From Bacteroidota bacterium (GTDB taxonomy: Bacteria; Bacteroidota; Bacteroidia; Bacteroidales; JADFUO01): DNA of 42,157 nucleotides. Positions 1 to 8,596 of this stretch are shown piece by piece. Every line of letters begins with the position of its first letter. The first letter of the stretch is position 1. The position numbers and the translations under genes were made by a program. Where the stretch lies: contig JAUXFX010000004.1 in the NCBI GenBank assembly GCA_030622635.1, positions 1-42,157 on the forward strand, read 5' to 3'. A model generated the notes under the pieces. It was not told the DNA's origin. It worked only from the letters and a program-made list of their open reading frames with translations, and ran no database searches.

Positions 1-1
1 A

Positions 2-1453
2 AAAAATATTTGCTTTGCATTAACCAAAATTGTATCCGACAGCTTACATCCCAATACAATTTATCTTGCTGATGGTATTTACTCTCCTTCTGCTACAGTT
101 GAAAAATATCCGTGCAGTCTTCGCTCTTATGTTTCTATAATAGGCGAAAGCAGGGACTATACTATACTTGATGCAGACGGGATAATACATATATTGCAAG
201 GAAATGTTTACACTGATAATTACTCAATTAAACATCTTACCTTAAGAAACGGTAACGGCAATGTAAATGCTACTCATTATGGTGCCCTAATAACTTTAGA
301 AAACCATAATGCAGTATATGAAGATATTCTGGTTACTGAAAATATTGGATATACTGCAAGCAGTATGAGCATTGCTAAATCAAATAATACACTTTTCAAG
401 GATGTTGAATTTTACTACAATTCAGGTGGTAAAACTTTTAGAACAGGAACGTGGTATATTCCCGGTGGGCCACCATTTACTGCCGATACAGTACGTGTTG
501 TTAACTGTATTTTTAGGGAAAATCTGCCGGATTATGATACTACTGTGATTTTTGGTGGAGGTGCTGATATAATGGGTATGCAATCCATGCGGGATTCAAT
601 TACCTGTTATTTTATCAACTGCGAGTTCAATGATAATCTCAACATTGCTCCTGCACCTTATAAATCTTCCTGTGCTATTGCTGCAACTGATGGATCCAAA
701 GTTTATCTTGTAAACAGCACTATTGGCAACAATACAACGACCAATCCTTATGGTGCATGTGTTGGCTTAACTTATTCTTCAAGTTTAATAATATATAATT
801 CTATATTATATGGGAATGTTCCTGCGGAGATATATATTGCATCGGATCTATCATGGGAGGATTGCTCGTTGGAGATATACAATTCATTAATATCAGGAGG
901 TGAAGCAGGTATTCGTGTATATGATCCTTATCACACGGTATATTACGATTCCACCAACATAGACTTAGACCCATTGTGGGATACTTCCGGTACTTATCCT
1001 TATGCTTTAACTGCTGCCTCCCCTTGCATTGATGCAGGTACACTGGATTTACCAGCCCATATCCAACTACCTGATACCGACCTAGCCGGCAACCCGCGCA
1101 TAAGTGGTGGTGGAATTGATATGGGAGCTTATGAGTATTTTTATGTCGGTTTACCGGAGCTACCACAAAAAAAATCACAACCCCTGCTCAAAGCTGCACC
1201 AAATCCATTTAATTACGGCACATACATAAGTTATATCACAAAAGAAAGCGGGCATATTATAATAGAAGTTTATAATATGAACGGCAGGAAAGTAACCACA
1301 CTTATGGATGTAAAACAACTGCCCGGAAGTGGGGAGTTTTACTGGGATGGGACGGATGATTATGGGAGGAAATTACCGGCAGGGAATTATTTACTTAAGT
1401 TAATAATCAATAATAATTCTGTTGAGAATGTGAAGTTGGTAAAAATTCAATAA
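2..1453 (+). CDS. Secreted right-handed beta-helix protein with T9SS sorting domain (5' truncated)
   Basis: The reading frame is open from the first bases of the window, so the true start and signal peptide lie upstream; the TTG at 194 is not the real start. The visible N-terminal part, with the phrases PNTIYLADGIYS and LRSYVSIIGES, resembles the DUF1565-type opening of parallel beta-helix proteins. Repeated short strands follow, including 'NCIFREN', 'NCEFNDN' and 'NSILYGN', as expected of helix coils. The end carries a linker and then a type IX secretion type A sorting domain (PNPFNYGTYISY, VYNMNGRKV, LPAGNYLLKL, ending LVKIQ). The protein is therefore expected to cross the outer membrane and be surface-anchored or released. 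Ligand and activity cannot be read from the sequence; a polysaccharide-related or adhesive role is only a guess. Confidence 0.85.
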   Translation, partial: KNICFALTKIVSDSLHPNTIYLADGIYSPSATVEKYPCSLRSYVSIIGESRDYTILDADGIIHILQGNVYTDNYSIKHLTLRNGNGNVNATHYGALITLENHNAVYEDILVTENIGYTASSMSIAKSNNTLFKDVEFYYNSGGKTFRTGTWYIPGGPPFTADTVRVVNCIFRENLPDYDTTVIFGGGADIMGMQSMRDSITCYFINCEFNDNLNIAPAPYKSSCAIAATDGSKVYLVNSTIGNNTTTNPYGACVGLTYSSSLIIYNSILYGNVPAEIYIASDLSWEDCSLEIYNSLISGGEAGIRVYDPYHTVYYDSTNIDLDPLWDTSGTYPYALTAASPCIDAGTLDLPAHIQLPDTDLAGNPRISGGGIDMGAYEYFYVGLPELPQKKSQPLLKAAPNPFNYGTYISYITKESGHIIIEVYNMNGRKVTTLMDVKQLPGSGEFYWDGTDDYGRKLPAGNYLLKLIINNNSVENVKLVKIQ

Positions 1454-1504
1454 TTTGAAAATTGAATATCTTAAAAGCACCTTTCTATGAGTTTCAATAA
1501 ATAA

Positions 1505-3178
1505 CTAAGAATTTCTATTAATATCAGTTACCAATAACTCTTTTGCATTCGCAATAGCTGCTTTTGTAATTTCATCACCACTAAGCATTTTGGCAATCTC
1601 TTTTATTCGTTCCTGGTCTTTTATCTTTTTGATTTTTGATTTTGTGGAATCTTTTTCGGTTTGTTTATAAACCAGCAAATGCTCATTTCCTTTGCCTGCA
1701 ATCTGTGGTAAATGCGTAATTGCAACAACCTGCATTAACTTTGACATTTTTAATAAAATATCCCCTACTTTACCGGCAATATCTCCTGAAACTCCCAAAT
1801 CAATTTCATCAAAAAATATAGTTGGCAACAAGTTCCGCTGTGATATCAGTGATTTTACACTAAGCATAAGTCTTGACAGTTCTCCGCCGGAGGCAATCTT
1901 TGACAATTCATTCAACTCACCTCCTTTATTGGCATTGAATAAAAACTTAATTTTATCAATCCCATCCCTGTTAAAATCCGGTAAATAGCTTTGTGTAATT
2001 TTTATCTGTGCATCAGGCATTGCCAGCAGTGATAAAATTGTAATAATATTTTTTTCAATTTCAGGTATTGCTTTCTTCCTGTTTTGTGATATTTTATTTG
2101 CCAGCTTTTTTAAAATCTTTTCCTGTTCATTTAAATCTGATCTCAATTTCCTGATATTTTCGTCAAGCGAAGTAATACCTTGTAATTTCCCGGAAAAAAT
2201 TTCTTTTATCTTAATTAATTCGGTAATAGTTGTAACCCTGTGCTTTTGTTGTAAATGATAAATTAAATCAAGCCGGTTGTTAAGTTTTTCAATTTGTGCG
2301 GGGTCGAAATTAATTTGGCTTTCAATTTTATCAATTTCATCAGCTACATCTTTCAAGTCAATTAAATTGCTTACGATCCTTTCATCAATTACTTTTAAAT
2401 TTTCAAGATAACCTGCTAACTGATGAATCAATGAATTTACCTCAGTTAAGGTATTTATTAAATTATTCTCATCATTATTCAATAATTGTGAAGCTTTAAA
2501 TAAATTTGATTTTATTTCTTCAGAATGATTGAGTATTTCCAATTCGTTTTCAATATTTTCCTGCTCGCCTTCAATAAATAGGGCATTCTCAAGTTCATCA
2601 AATTGAAATTTAAAATAATCCTGATCGGTTTTTAATTGATTTTCTTTTTCAATCAGTTCTTTAAGTTTATTTTTTTGATTGATATATTTAAAATATTCCG
2701 ATTTATAATTATTAATCAATTCGTTATGATTTATATAATTATCAATAACTGCCAATTGAAAATTTGAATCATTAAGAGTAATTGTATTAAATTGAGAATG
2801 TATATCAACTAATTTATCACCGAATTCTTTCAACAGATTCAGATTAACCGGTGTATCATTAATAAATGCTCTTGATTTTCCGTTTTTATTAATTTCACGT
2901 CTGAGAATAGTTATATTTTCATAATCAAGTTCATACTTTTTAAATAAATTATCCAGTCCGTAATTTTTAATATTAAAACTACCTTCAACAATACATTTTT
3001 TTGATTTATTCAGCAAAACATGCATATCGGCTCTTTTTCCCAATATCAATGATAATGCACCAATCAATATTGATTTTCCTGCACCTGTTTCGCCGGTAAT
3101 TACTGAAAGTCCTTCTGAAAAATCTACATTTAGCTTATCAATAAGTGCGTAATTTTCAATTGAAAGATGATTTAACAT
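1505..3178 (-). CDS. recN: DNA repair protein RecN (SMC-like ATPase)
   Basis: RecN is a cytoplasmic SMC-like ATPase that helps organise broken DNA ends for recombinational repair. At 557 aa the length is normal. The N-terminus has the family opening (MLNHLSIENYALIDKL) and Walker A GETGAGKS at residues 29-36. The middle (about 150-390) is rich in Glu, Lys and Leu, as expected for the coiled-coil arms. The C-terminal half has the ABC signature ASGGELSRLMLS, Walker B FFDEIDLGVSG and the ITHLPQIA segment. It is the last gene of a minus-strand cluster (bamD, omega-like, coaBC, DUF4835), an order common in Bacteroidota, although here a lipoprotein gene sits between DUF4835 and recN. Confidence 0.97.
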   Translation of the reverse strand: MLNHLSIENYALIDKLNVDFSEGLSVITGETGAGKSILIGALSLILGKRADMHVLLNKSKKCIVEGSFNIKNYGLDNLFKKYELDYENITILRREINKNGKSRAFINDTPVNLNLLKEFGDKLVDIHSQFNTITLNDSNFQLAVIDNYINHNELINNYKSEYFKYINQKNKLKELIEKENQLKTDQDYFKFQFDELENALFIEGEQENIENELEILNHSEEIKSNLFKASQLLNNDENNLINTLTEVNSLIHQLAGYLENLKVIDERIVSNLIDLKDVADEIDKIESQINFDPAQIEKLNNRLDLIYHLQQKHRVTTITELIKIKEIFSGKLQGITSLDENIRKLRSDLNEQEKILKKLANKISQNRKKAIPEIEKNIITILSLLAMPDAQIKITQSYLPDFNRDGIDKIKFLFNANKGGELNELSKIASGGELSRLMLSVKSLISQRNLLPTIFFDEIDLGVSGDIAGKVGDILLKMSKLMQVVAITHLPQIAGKGNEHLLVYKQTEKDSTKSKIKKIKDQERIKEIAKMLSGDEITKAAIANAKELLVTDINRNS

Positions 3179-3246
3179 TGTAAGTTATTTTTAATCAATT
3201 TTAAACAATTAGGTAAAATAAAGCAGCTAAAGTATGAATTTGCTAT

Positions 3247-3345
3247 AGTTTCTGGTTACTGGTTACTGGTTACCCATACGGGCTAATGAAACGAAGTAAA
3301 TCCGTATGGACTTCGTGTCGCTGGTCACTTGTTGCTGTATTCATT
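3247..3345 (-). repeat. Dispersed intergenic repeat with nested inverted repeats, copy 1
   Basis: This stretch contains three tandem ACTGGTT words, then CCATACGGG, then ACGAAG and CCGTATGG. Read on the minus strand it matches the block near 40819-40955 almost word for word (ACGAAGTCCAT, CTTCGTTTCA, TAGCCCG, CCCGTATGGGTAAC). Inside it, CCATACGG pairs with CCGTATGG and ACGAAG with CTTCGT. It looks like a REP/MITE-type non-coding repeat. The 3286-3534 reading frame on the plus strand crosses it and is not considered a gene. Confidence 0.6.
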
Positions 3346-3367
3346 GAACCTTGTAAAATATTCATCT

Positions 3368-3481
3368 TTAAGAATAATTTTCAGTATAAAGTTCATCAGA
3401 TAATACTTTTGCTCTTTCATCACTTTGAGCTTCTATTTTCACAAAATATGTCCTTGTTAATGCAACTTTATATGTTTTCAT
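3368..3481 (-). CDS. Small hypothetical protein or gene relic (37 aa)
   Basis: An uninterrupted 37-codon frame starts with ATG and reads MKTYKVALTRTYFVKIEAQS followed by a short acidic and basic tail. The alternating strand pattern 'YKVALTRTYFVKIEAQSDERAKVLS' resembles the N-terminus of short phage- or plasmid-associated proteins (DpnD/PcfM-like), which from memory are about 55-60 aa. If that is right, this copy stops early, just after the first strand and helix. It lies between recN and the EreA/ChaN-like lipoprotein, next to a dispersed repeat. The family resemblance is a weak inference from pattern alone. Confidence 0.3.
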   Translation of the reverse strand: MKTYKVALTRTYFVKIEAQSDERAKVLSDELYTENYS

Positions 3482-3549
3482 ATTTTTTTCTTAGTTTTCT
3501 TAAACATTTTGAACGTTTTGAATATGAACCGTAGCATCCCGTTAAGGTG

Positions 3550-5121
3550 CTATGGCTTATATTTTTTGTTGGCAAATGTTATTTTTTCATTTTTTAATAT
3601 TTTCCCAGTCTTATCAAATAGAATCATTCTTAGGTCATCACAATTAATGTTTGTAATATAAGTTTCTTTAGGTTTTAATAAATAACTTCTGATTGGTACT
3701 TTATTCCAATAACTTTTTTCTGTTTTGAATTCTGAATTATCAAACAAAGCTAACTGGATTGAATAGTTATATTCATTTTTATATTTAAAATTACCTTTTT
3801 CCTCCCTAAATGAAAGGTTGTTTAAAATCAAATAGTCAGTAGATTTATATCGTTCATTTTTAAATTCATTGCTACTAATTACACTTACTTCTTCCGTTAA
3901 CTTTCTATAATTATTTAAACTTGTTTGAGAGAATGTCACAGGTTCAATATTATATTTTTCTTTAAAAATGGAAGCCATCCACTTTTTTCCATTTCTATCA
4001 GGTATCTCTGTAATGTGAGCAATACCAGCAAGAACTATAACTTTTGCATTTTTATCTACGGCAAAGGTTTTTTTGTAAAGATTTTCAGCTTCTCTCAACT
4101 CTCTTTCCTTTTCTTCATTAAAGTTCTCATAAGCAACAAATTCAAACCCTAAAGATTGAGCAGTTCTAATTAGTTCAGCAAAATTTTGTTCTCTTGTATA
4201 GAATCCAGTATTCAGGTCCATTTGTTTTCCTGCATTCAATAAACTGTCCTGATTATAATCTAATGCTTCTAAAGCCAGATATTTAAAACCCAATTTTTTA
4301 AATTCAGGTAAAAACTTGGTTAATAGCTTTCTATGATTTGGGTAAAAATGATTTTCGTTAAACATTACGAGTTTTTGGTCCTTGACCTGTGACTGAATTA
4401 ATTGATTTACTGCTGAATAACCCTGAAGTGATTTTTGGGTTATAATAGAAATAATTGTATCATTCAAACTGCTTTTTTCCCACTTTTTTAAAAGATTTGT
4501 ATAATTCTCATTTTGACCTAAAAAAGAAGCATAAGTAAGTTGTATTTGTAATTTGAACCATTCCTCACTCTTATCATTTGTGGGAAGTTCACTTATTACT
4601 TGATAAGCCTCAAAAAACTTATTTGACTTATAATACCGGTTCAAAATGTCATTTATAGAGACTATTTCTTTTCGGTATTTACTACCGACAACTATATTAT
4701 TAAATATTCGGTCAAAATCAGCTTTTGGATTTGAATTGTCAAGTGAAAACCCTATAAACGTGAAGTTTTGGTCGGCTATTATAGTATCTTTCACATACGC
4801 CTTAGATTGGTCAATTTTCCATTTTTTTTTTGAGTTATGCAAAAGATAATATTCGTAATATGGGTCAATATTGGTTTTTCCATATACTAAAACGTTATCA
4901 AAATTATATTTTCTGCTTTTAAGAACCTTTACAAGGTTTTTTTTATCTATTGTATAATAAAAATCACCAAATGATTTATGATATAAATTCAAAGTATCAT
5001 TTATGATATGATAGTAAATATCTGAGATATATTTATTGTACTTAAAATAAGGACTGATTTGCCTTGAACAGCTTGAAAAAACAAAAATGGTTAATATAAT
5101 TAGTAATCGTTTTATTATCAT
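3550..5121 (-). CDS. Lipoprotein with EreA/ChaN/TIKI-like domain
   Basis: The 523-aa product begins with a lipoprotein signal ending VFSSC (Cys18), so it should be membrane-anchored in the envelope. Residues 20-245 are not recognised but look helical toward the end, as in a repeat-type region. From about 248 to 400 there is a segment with FNENH (255-258), LALEALDY (about 283-290), FVAYEN, and VIVLAGIAHI (His369). Two conserved His and acidic residues at strand ends in this order suggest the EreA/ChaN/TIKI superfamily, which includes erythromycin esterase-like hydrolases, haem-binding ChaN and metalloprotease TIKI. Substrate is unknown. The remaining 120 residues are beta-rich. It interrupts the usual DUF4835-recN neighbourhood, so it may be a lineage-specific insertion. 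Lipoprotein status is clear; the domain assignment is moderate. Confidence 0.7.
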   Translation of the reverse strand: MIIKRLLIILTIFVFSSCSRQISPYFKYNKYISDIYYHIINDTLNLYHKSFGDFYYTIDKKNLVKVLKSRKYNFDNVLVYGKTNIDPYYEYYLLHNSKKKWKIDQSKAYVKDTIIADQNFTFIGFSLDNSNPKADFDRIFNNIVVGSKYRKEIVSINDILNRYYKSNKFFEAYQVISELPTNDKSEEWFKLQIQLTYASFLGQNENYTNLLKKWEKSSLNDTIISIITQKSLQGYSAVNQLIQSQVKDQKLVMFNENHFYPNHRKLLTKFLPEFKKLGFKYLALEALDYNQDSLLNAGKQMDLNTGFYTREQNFAELIRTAQSLGFEFVAYENFNEEKERELREAENLYKKTFAVDKNAKVIVLAGIAHITEIPDRNGKKWMASIFKEKYNIEPVTFSQTSLNNYRKLTEEVSVISSNEFKNERYKSTDYLILNNLSFREEKGNFKYKNEYNYSIQLALFDNSEFKTEKSYWNKVPIRSYLLKPKETYITNINCDDLRMILFDKTGKILKNEKITFANKKYKP

Positions 5122-5220
5122 ATATTAATATTTTCCAACTTATTAGTAAAGTTACCTGCCTAAATATTGTAAAAACTGTAAATTTAAAAAAAATAATAAA
5201 ATAAACTGAAGAAAAGAAAA

Positions 5221-6117
5221 TTATTTATCAAGAATTTCCTGGTATCTGGAAGAATTTGCAGGGTCAATTTTCTTAAGAATATTAACTGCTTTGTTTTTTT
5301 CAACAGGCGAGCCTTCGGAATAAATATCAATTATTTCATCTCTTTTTGTATCAAGCATTACTTGTAAGATGAATAATCCTGGTCTTTCATTATATAGTTT
5401 TTGCAACAAATCTAAACTTTTAGTAATATTTGCCCTGCCTGTCTGGGTATCTTCAGCCATCATATCCAGTCCTTTTCTGTGATATTCATAAATAAATTTT
5501 CGTATTTTCTGATACGCAGGATTTAAAAGATTTTCAACCAGCCAATACCTGTTTCTTTGATTTTCATAAGCTTTCCAGCCCCTTTCACCTGCATTTTGTG
5601 CAGTATTTACTATTGCCTGTGCTTTTTCATAATAAGGTGTTCCTCCGTAAAGAGAAAAAGAATCAAAGTCAAGCCCAAGTAAAATATATGTATAAAATGC
5701 CAATACTGATGTTAAATTTGATGTATAAACATTATCAGAATAATCCAAAGGCTGATACTCTACATACCTGAATTGAAAATCCTTATCAATAAAATTAAAT
5801 AAAGCAGAATTATAGGATGTTTTATATGCAGGTCTTCTTAATACTAAATTAATGGTTCCTTCAAATACGTCGGATGATATTCTTCGGCTGATAGTTATTA
5901 GTAGTGCACATTCTATCCTTTCCTCAATTTTAAATGAATAATTTGTCCATGTTCTGTTATTCATGAATTCAAAAATAGCATTTTGAAGGGTTTCAAAAAC
6001 TCTTTTATCAGTCCCTTCTACCTGCTGTGAATTTACCTGCACATTACAATAAAACTCCTGTCCTGCAACATGAAGTGTGAAAATAAAAATTAGAATGATG
6101 AAGATTGCTTTTTTCAT
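5221..6117 (-). CDS. DUF4835 family secreted protein (PorD-like)
   Basis: The 298-aa protein has a cleavable signal peptide ending near HVAGQ, then EFYCNVQVNSQQVEGTDKRV, the characteristic start of DUF4835 proteins. Further family landmarks are FEFMNNRTWTNYSF, VLAFYTYILLGLDFDSFS, GGTPYYEKAQAIVNTAQN and GWKAYENQRNRYWLVENLLN. Some annotations call this family PorD and link it to type IX secretion; I use that only as a label, because the sequence itself does not prove the role. It lies 24 bp downstream of coaBC on the same strand, matching the conserved bamD-omega-coaBC-DUF4835-recN order. It is probably periplasmic. Confidence 0.88.
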   Translation of the reverse strand: MKKAIFIILIFIFTLHVAGQEFYCNVQVNSQQVEGTDKRVFETLQNAIFEFMNNRTWTNYSFKIEERIECALLITISRRISSDVFEGTINLVLRRPAYKTSYNSALFNFIDKDFQFRYVEYQPLDYSDNVYTSNLTSVLAFYTYILLGLDFDSFSLYGGTPYYEKAQAIVNTAQNAGERGWKAYENQRNRYWLVENLLNPAYQKIRKFIYEYHRKGLDMMAEDTQTGRANITKSLDLLQKLYNERPGLFILQVMLDTKRDEIIDIYSEGSPVEKNKAVNILKKIDPANSSRYQEILDK

Positions 6118-6141
6118 AAAGCTTTTATTTAAGTAATTATC

Positions 6142-7353
6142 TTAATCCTGCTCTATATCAATAATATCCGATATTTTATCAATAATATCTTTTGCAGCTT
6201 CTTTTTTGGTTTTTAAATTAAAATCAGTAATTATATTTTGCTTGTTTATAATTTTTATTTTGTTTGTTTTAAACTTAAAACCTGCACCTTTATCCTTTAA
6301 AGAATTTAAAACGATAAAATCAAGGTTTTTATTTTTCAGTTTTTTAACTGCATTATTAATTTCATCATCAGTTTCAAGAGCAAAACCTATCAATAACTGA
6401 TTTTTTCTTTTTCTTTTACCTAATTCTGCAAGAATATCTTTAGTAGGCTTTAATTTTATTGTAGTATTAAATTTGTTTTTTTTGATCTTTTTTTCAGATG
6501 GGTTTTCAGGGGTATAATCAGCAACAGCAGCCGACATTATTGCAATATCTGCATTCTCAAATTCTTTAATACAAACATTATACATTTCAAAAGCTGAAAC
6601 TACTTTTGTACAGATAATATTAGGATGATCAACCTTAAGATCAGTTGGGCCTGATACAAGTTTAACTTTTGCTCCTCTTTCGGCTAATTCTTCTGCAATT
6701 GAATATCCCATAATACCTGATGAAAAATTACCGATAAATCTAACAGGGTCAATTGCCTCGTATGTAGGGCCTGCAGAAACCAAAACGGTTTTATCTTTTA
6801 AATCAGCTTTTTTTTTAAAATAGTTTTTAAGGATATCCAAAATTACTTCAGGTTCTTCCATTCTTCCGGCACCACAAAGACCGCTTGCAAGTTCACCTTC
6901 GGTTGGTGCTATTAAATGATTTCCAAAAGATTGGAGTATTTCAATATTTCTTTTAGTTGTTGGATGGGCATACATTTTCAGGTCCATTGCAGGAGCAAAA
7001 AACACAGGACATTTTGCTGAAAGGTATGTAGTTAAAAGCAGGTTATCAGCAATTCCTGTTGCCATTTTAGCAAGTGTGTTAGCTGAAAGCGGAGCAAAAA
7101 TAAAAAGATCAGCCCATAAGCCTAATTCCACATGGCTGTTCCACCTGCCATTTTTTTTTTCAAAAAAATCATATAAAACAGGCTTTTCAGATAATGCGGA
7201 AAGTGTTAATGGAGTAACAAAATCTTTTGCAGCCTGAGTCATAACAACCTGTACTTGCGCACCTTCCTTTTTTAGCAATCTGATCAAAAAAGGAATTTTA
7301 TATGCTGCAATGCTTCCTGTTATTCCAATTATTATTTTTTTACTTTTCAACAT
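6142..7353 (-). CDS. coaBC: Bifunctional phosphopantothenoylcysteine decarboxylase / phosphopantothenate-cysteine ligase
   Basis: CoaBC joins cysteine to 4'-phosphopantothenate and decarboxylates the product to 4'-phosphopantetheine in coenzyme A synthesis. The N-terminal flavoprotein half shows GITGSIAAYK (10-19), the catalytic His74 in WNSHVEL, FAPLSANTLAKMATG, PAMDLKMY (about 121-128) and the loop Cys160 in GLCGAGRMEEPE. The C-terminal ligase half starts near 190 with SAGPTYEAIDPVRFIGN and contains SAAVADYTP and the lysine-rich KKIKKNK. The length of 403 aa is normal. Its start overlaps the end of the omega-like gene by 14 bp, which implies coupled translation. Confidence 0.97.
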   Translation of the reverse strand: MLKSKKIIIGITGSIAAYKIPFLIRLLKKEGAQVQVVMTQAAKDFVTPLTLSALSEKPVLYDFFEKKNGRWNSHVELGLWADLFIFAPLSANTLAKMATGIADNLLLTTYLSAKCPVFFAPAMDLKMYAHPTTKRNIEILQSFGNHLIAPTEGELASGLCGAGRMEEPEVILDILKNYFKKKADLKDKTVLVSAGPTYEAIDPVRFIGNFSSGIMGYSIAEELAERGAKVKLVSGPTDLKVDHPNIICTKVVSAFEMYNVCIKEFENADIAIMSAAVADYTPENPSEKKIKKNKFNTTIKLKPTKDILAELGKRKRKNQLLIGFALETDDEINNAVKKLKNKNLDFIVLNSLKDKGAGFKFKTNKIKIINKQNIITDFNLKTKKEAAKDIIDKISDIIDIEQD

Positions 7354-7681
7354 TATCTTTTACTTCTATTTCAGGATATCTGAAATATATTTCGTCATTC
7401 AGAAACTCGTGAATTGCAATCAATGTTGCCTTTGAAAGACGTTCATAATATCTTGCAATTTCAATTTGTTCCCTGTTTTCAAAAATTTCTTCAAGATTAT
7501 CGGATGGAGTAGCAAACTCCGATATTTTCCTGTCTAATTCCTCTTTCATTTCAAGAGAAATCTGGTTTGTTCTTTTTGATAAGATTGACACACTTCGGTA
7601 AATATTACCGGTTTTGTTGTAAAAATCGCTTTTTTTTCTTGTTACAGTTGTAGTTTCGGTTTTAACTTTTTTATAATCCAT
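7340..7681 (-). CDS. rpoZ: RNA polymerase omega (Rpb6-like) subunit, Bacteroidota type
   Basis: This 113-aa protein sits between bamD and coaBC, the usual position of the phylum's omega/Rpb6-like subunit, which stabilises the RNA polymerase beta' subunit. Visible features are GNIYRSVSILSKRTNQIS near residues 26-43 and a C-terminal helix RYYERLSKATLIAIHEFLND. This matches the Rpb6/omega pattern of a helix with R(S/A)xxRxNQI followed by an acidic linker. It overlaps coaBC by 14 bp and follows bamD by 21 bp, so the three genes are probably co-transcribed. Identification rests on context and this short motif. Confidence 0.82.
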   Translation of the reverse strand: MDYKKVKTETTTVTRKKSDFYNKTGNIYRSVSILSKRTNQISLEMKEELDRKISEFATPSDNLEEIFENREQIEIARYYERLSKATLIAIHEFLNDEIYFRYPEIEVKDNVEK

Positions 7682-7702
7682 CTGTTAATTATTATATATT
7701 TT

Positions 7703-8497
7703 TTAATTATTTAATTCTTCAAGAGCATTTTCGTATATATTTGATGCTTCCCTCATAAAATCACTTTCAGGGAAAATAGTAAAAAAATTTTTATATGATT
7801 CAACGGTAAATGAATATCTTTCTTTCTTTTTTGATTTAATGCTGTTTATTGCATATTTGTAATATGACTTAATTATATAAAATAATATTTCTTCTTTGTA
7901 TTGTGAGTCAGGAAAATCCTTAATAATATTTTCAAATGAAAAAATTGAAGCTTTATAATCACCCATTTTATAATATAATTTAGCAATTGCAAATGCTTTT
8001 GTTTCAAGCTTATCCCATAATTTATCCATTAACTCATTGCATTCAGCTATTCGTTTACTATCAGGATACATATTAATAAATAGTTGTAAGTCTTTTATGG
8101 CTTCATAAGTATTGGTTTGATCAAGATTATATTTCGGTGAATCCAGATAAGTACAATAAGCACTCAAATAAACACATTCCTCTGCTTTATCACTGTTAGG
8201 GGAATTTTTAACAAACCTTTTAAAATAATAACTGGCTAAAATATAATCCTGTTGCTTGTAATAACAATATGCATAATAATAATAAAGGGTCTCGGCTTTT
8301 TTCGTGCCCCTGTATACTGCAATCAATGGATCAAATAATTGTAATGCCCTGTAATAATCATCTTTTTCGTAATAATCAATTGCTGCTTCATATTTTGCTT
8401 CGTTATCAGCACCTTTAAGTAATTTTTGATATTTACTGCATGATATAAGTGCAACAGAGCTAATTAAAAAAAGAAAGAATATAAGTTTTTTAAACAT
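7703..8497 (-). CDS. bamD: Outer membrane assembly lipoprotein BamD
   Basis: BamD is an essential lipoprotein of the BAM complex, which folds beta-barrel proteins into the outer membrane; it acts on the periplasmic face. The 264-aa product has a lipoprotein signal ending VALISC (Cys20) followed by KYQKLLKGADNEAKYEAA, the usual start of Bacteroidota BamD. TPR-like helical pairs follow, including AIDYYEKDDYYRALQLFDPL, AYCYYKQQDYILASYYFKRF, and AKLYYKMGDYKASIFSFENI with DFPDSQYKEE. It is the first gene of the minus-strand cluster toward recN and is divergent from the PLP enzyme gene. Confidence 0.93.
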   Translation of the reverse strand: MFKKLIFFLFLISSVALISCSKYQKLLKGADNEAKYEAAIDYYEKDDYYRALQLFDPLIAVYRGTKKAETLYYYYAYCYYKQQDYILASYYFKRFVKNSPNSDKAEECVYLSAYCTYLDSPKYNLDQTNTYEAIKDLQLFINMYPDSKRIAECNELMDKLWDKLETKAFAIAKLYYKMGDYKASIFSFENIIKDFPDSQYKEEILFYIIKSYYKYAINSIKSKKKERYSFTVESYKNFFTIFPESDFMREASNIYENALEELNN

Positions 8498-8596
8498 TTT
8501 GCAAAAGTATAATTTTTGATTGAATTAAAAAAACGTAATTGTAATTCATTTATTTTAATTCAAATTTATTTGATAATAGTGTATTAATTAATATTT

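Noticed and set aside
801-1178. 125-codon frame on the minus strand
   Set aside because: It lies wholly inside the beta-helix gene on the other strand and shows no protein family features.
3286-3534. 82-codon frame on the plus strand after recN
   Set aside because: It crosses the dispersed repeat and is antisense to the small 37-codon frame; composition is that of AT-rich spacer.
8502-8509. TACTTTTG -7-like box before bamD (minus strand)
   Set aside because: It is only about 5 bases before the ATG and no -33 box is visible, so it would give a leaderless transcript; not strong enough to call.
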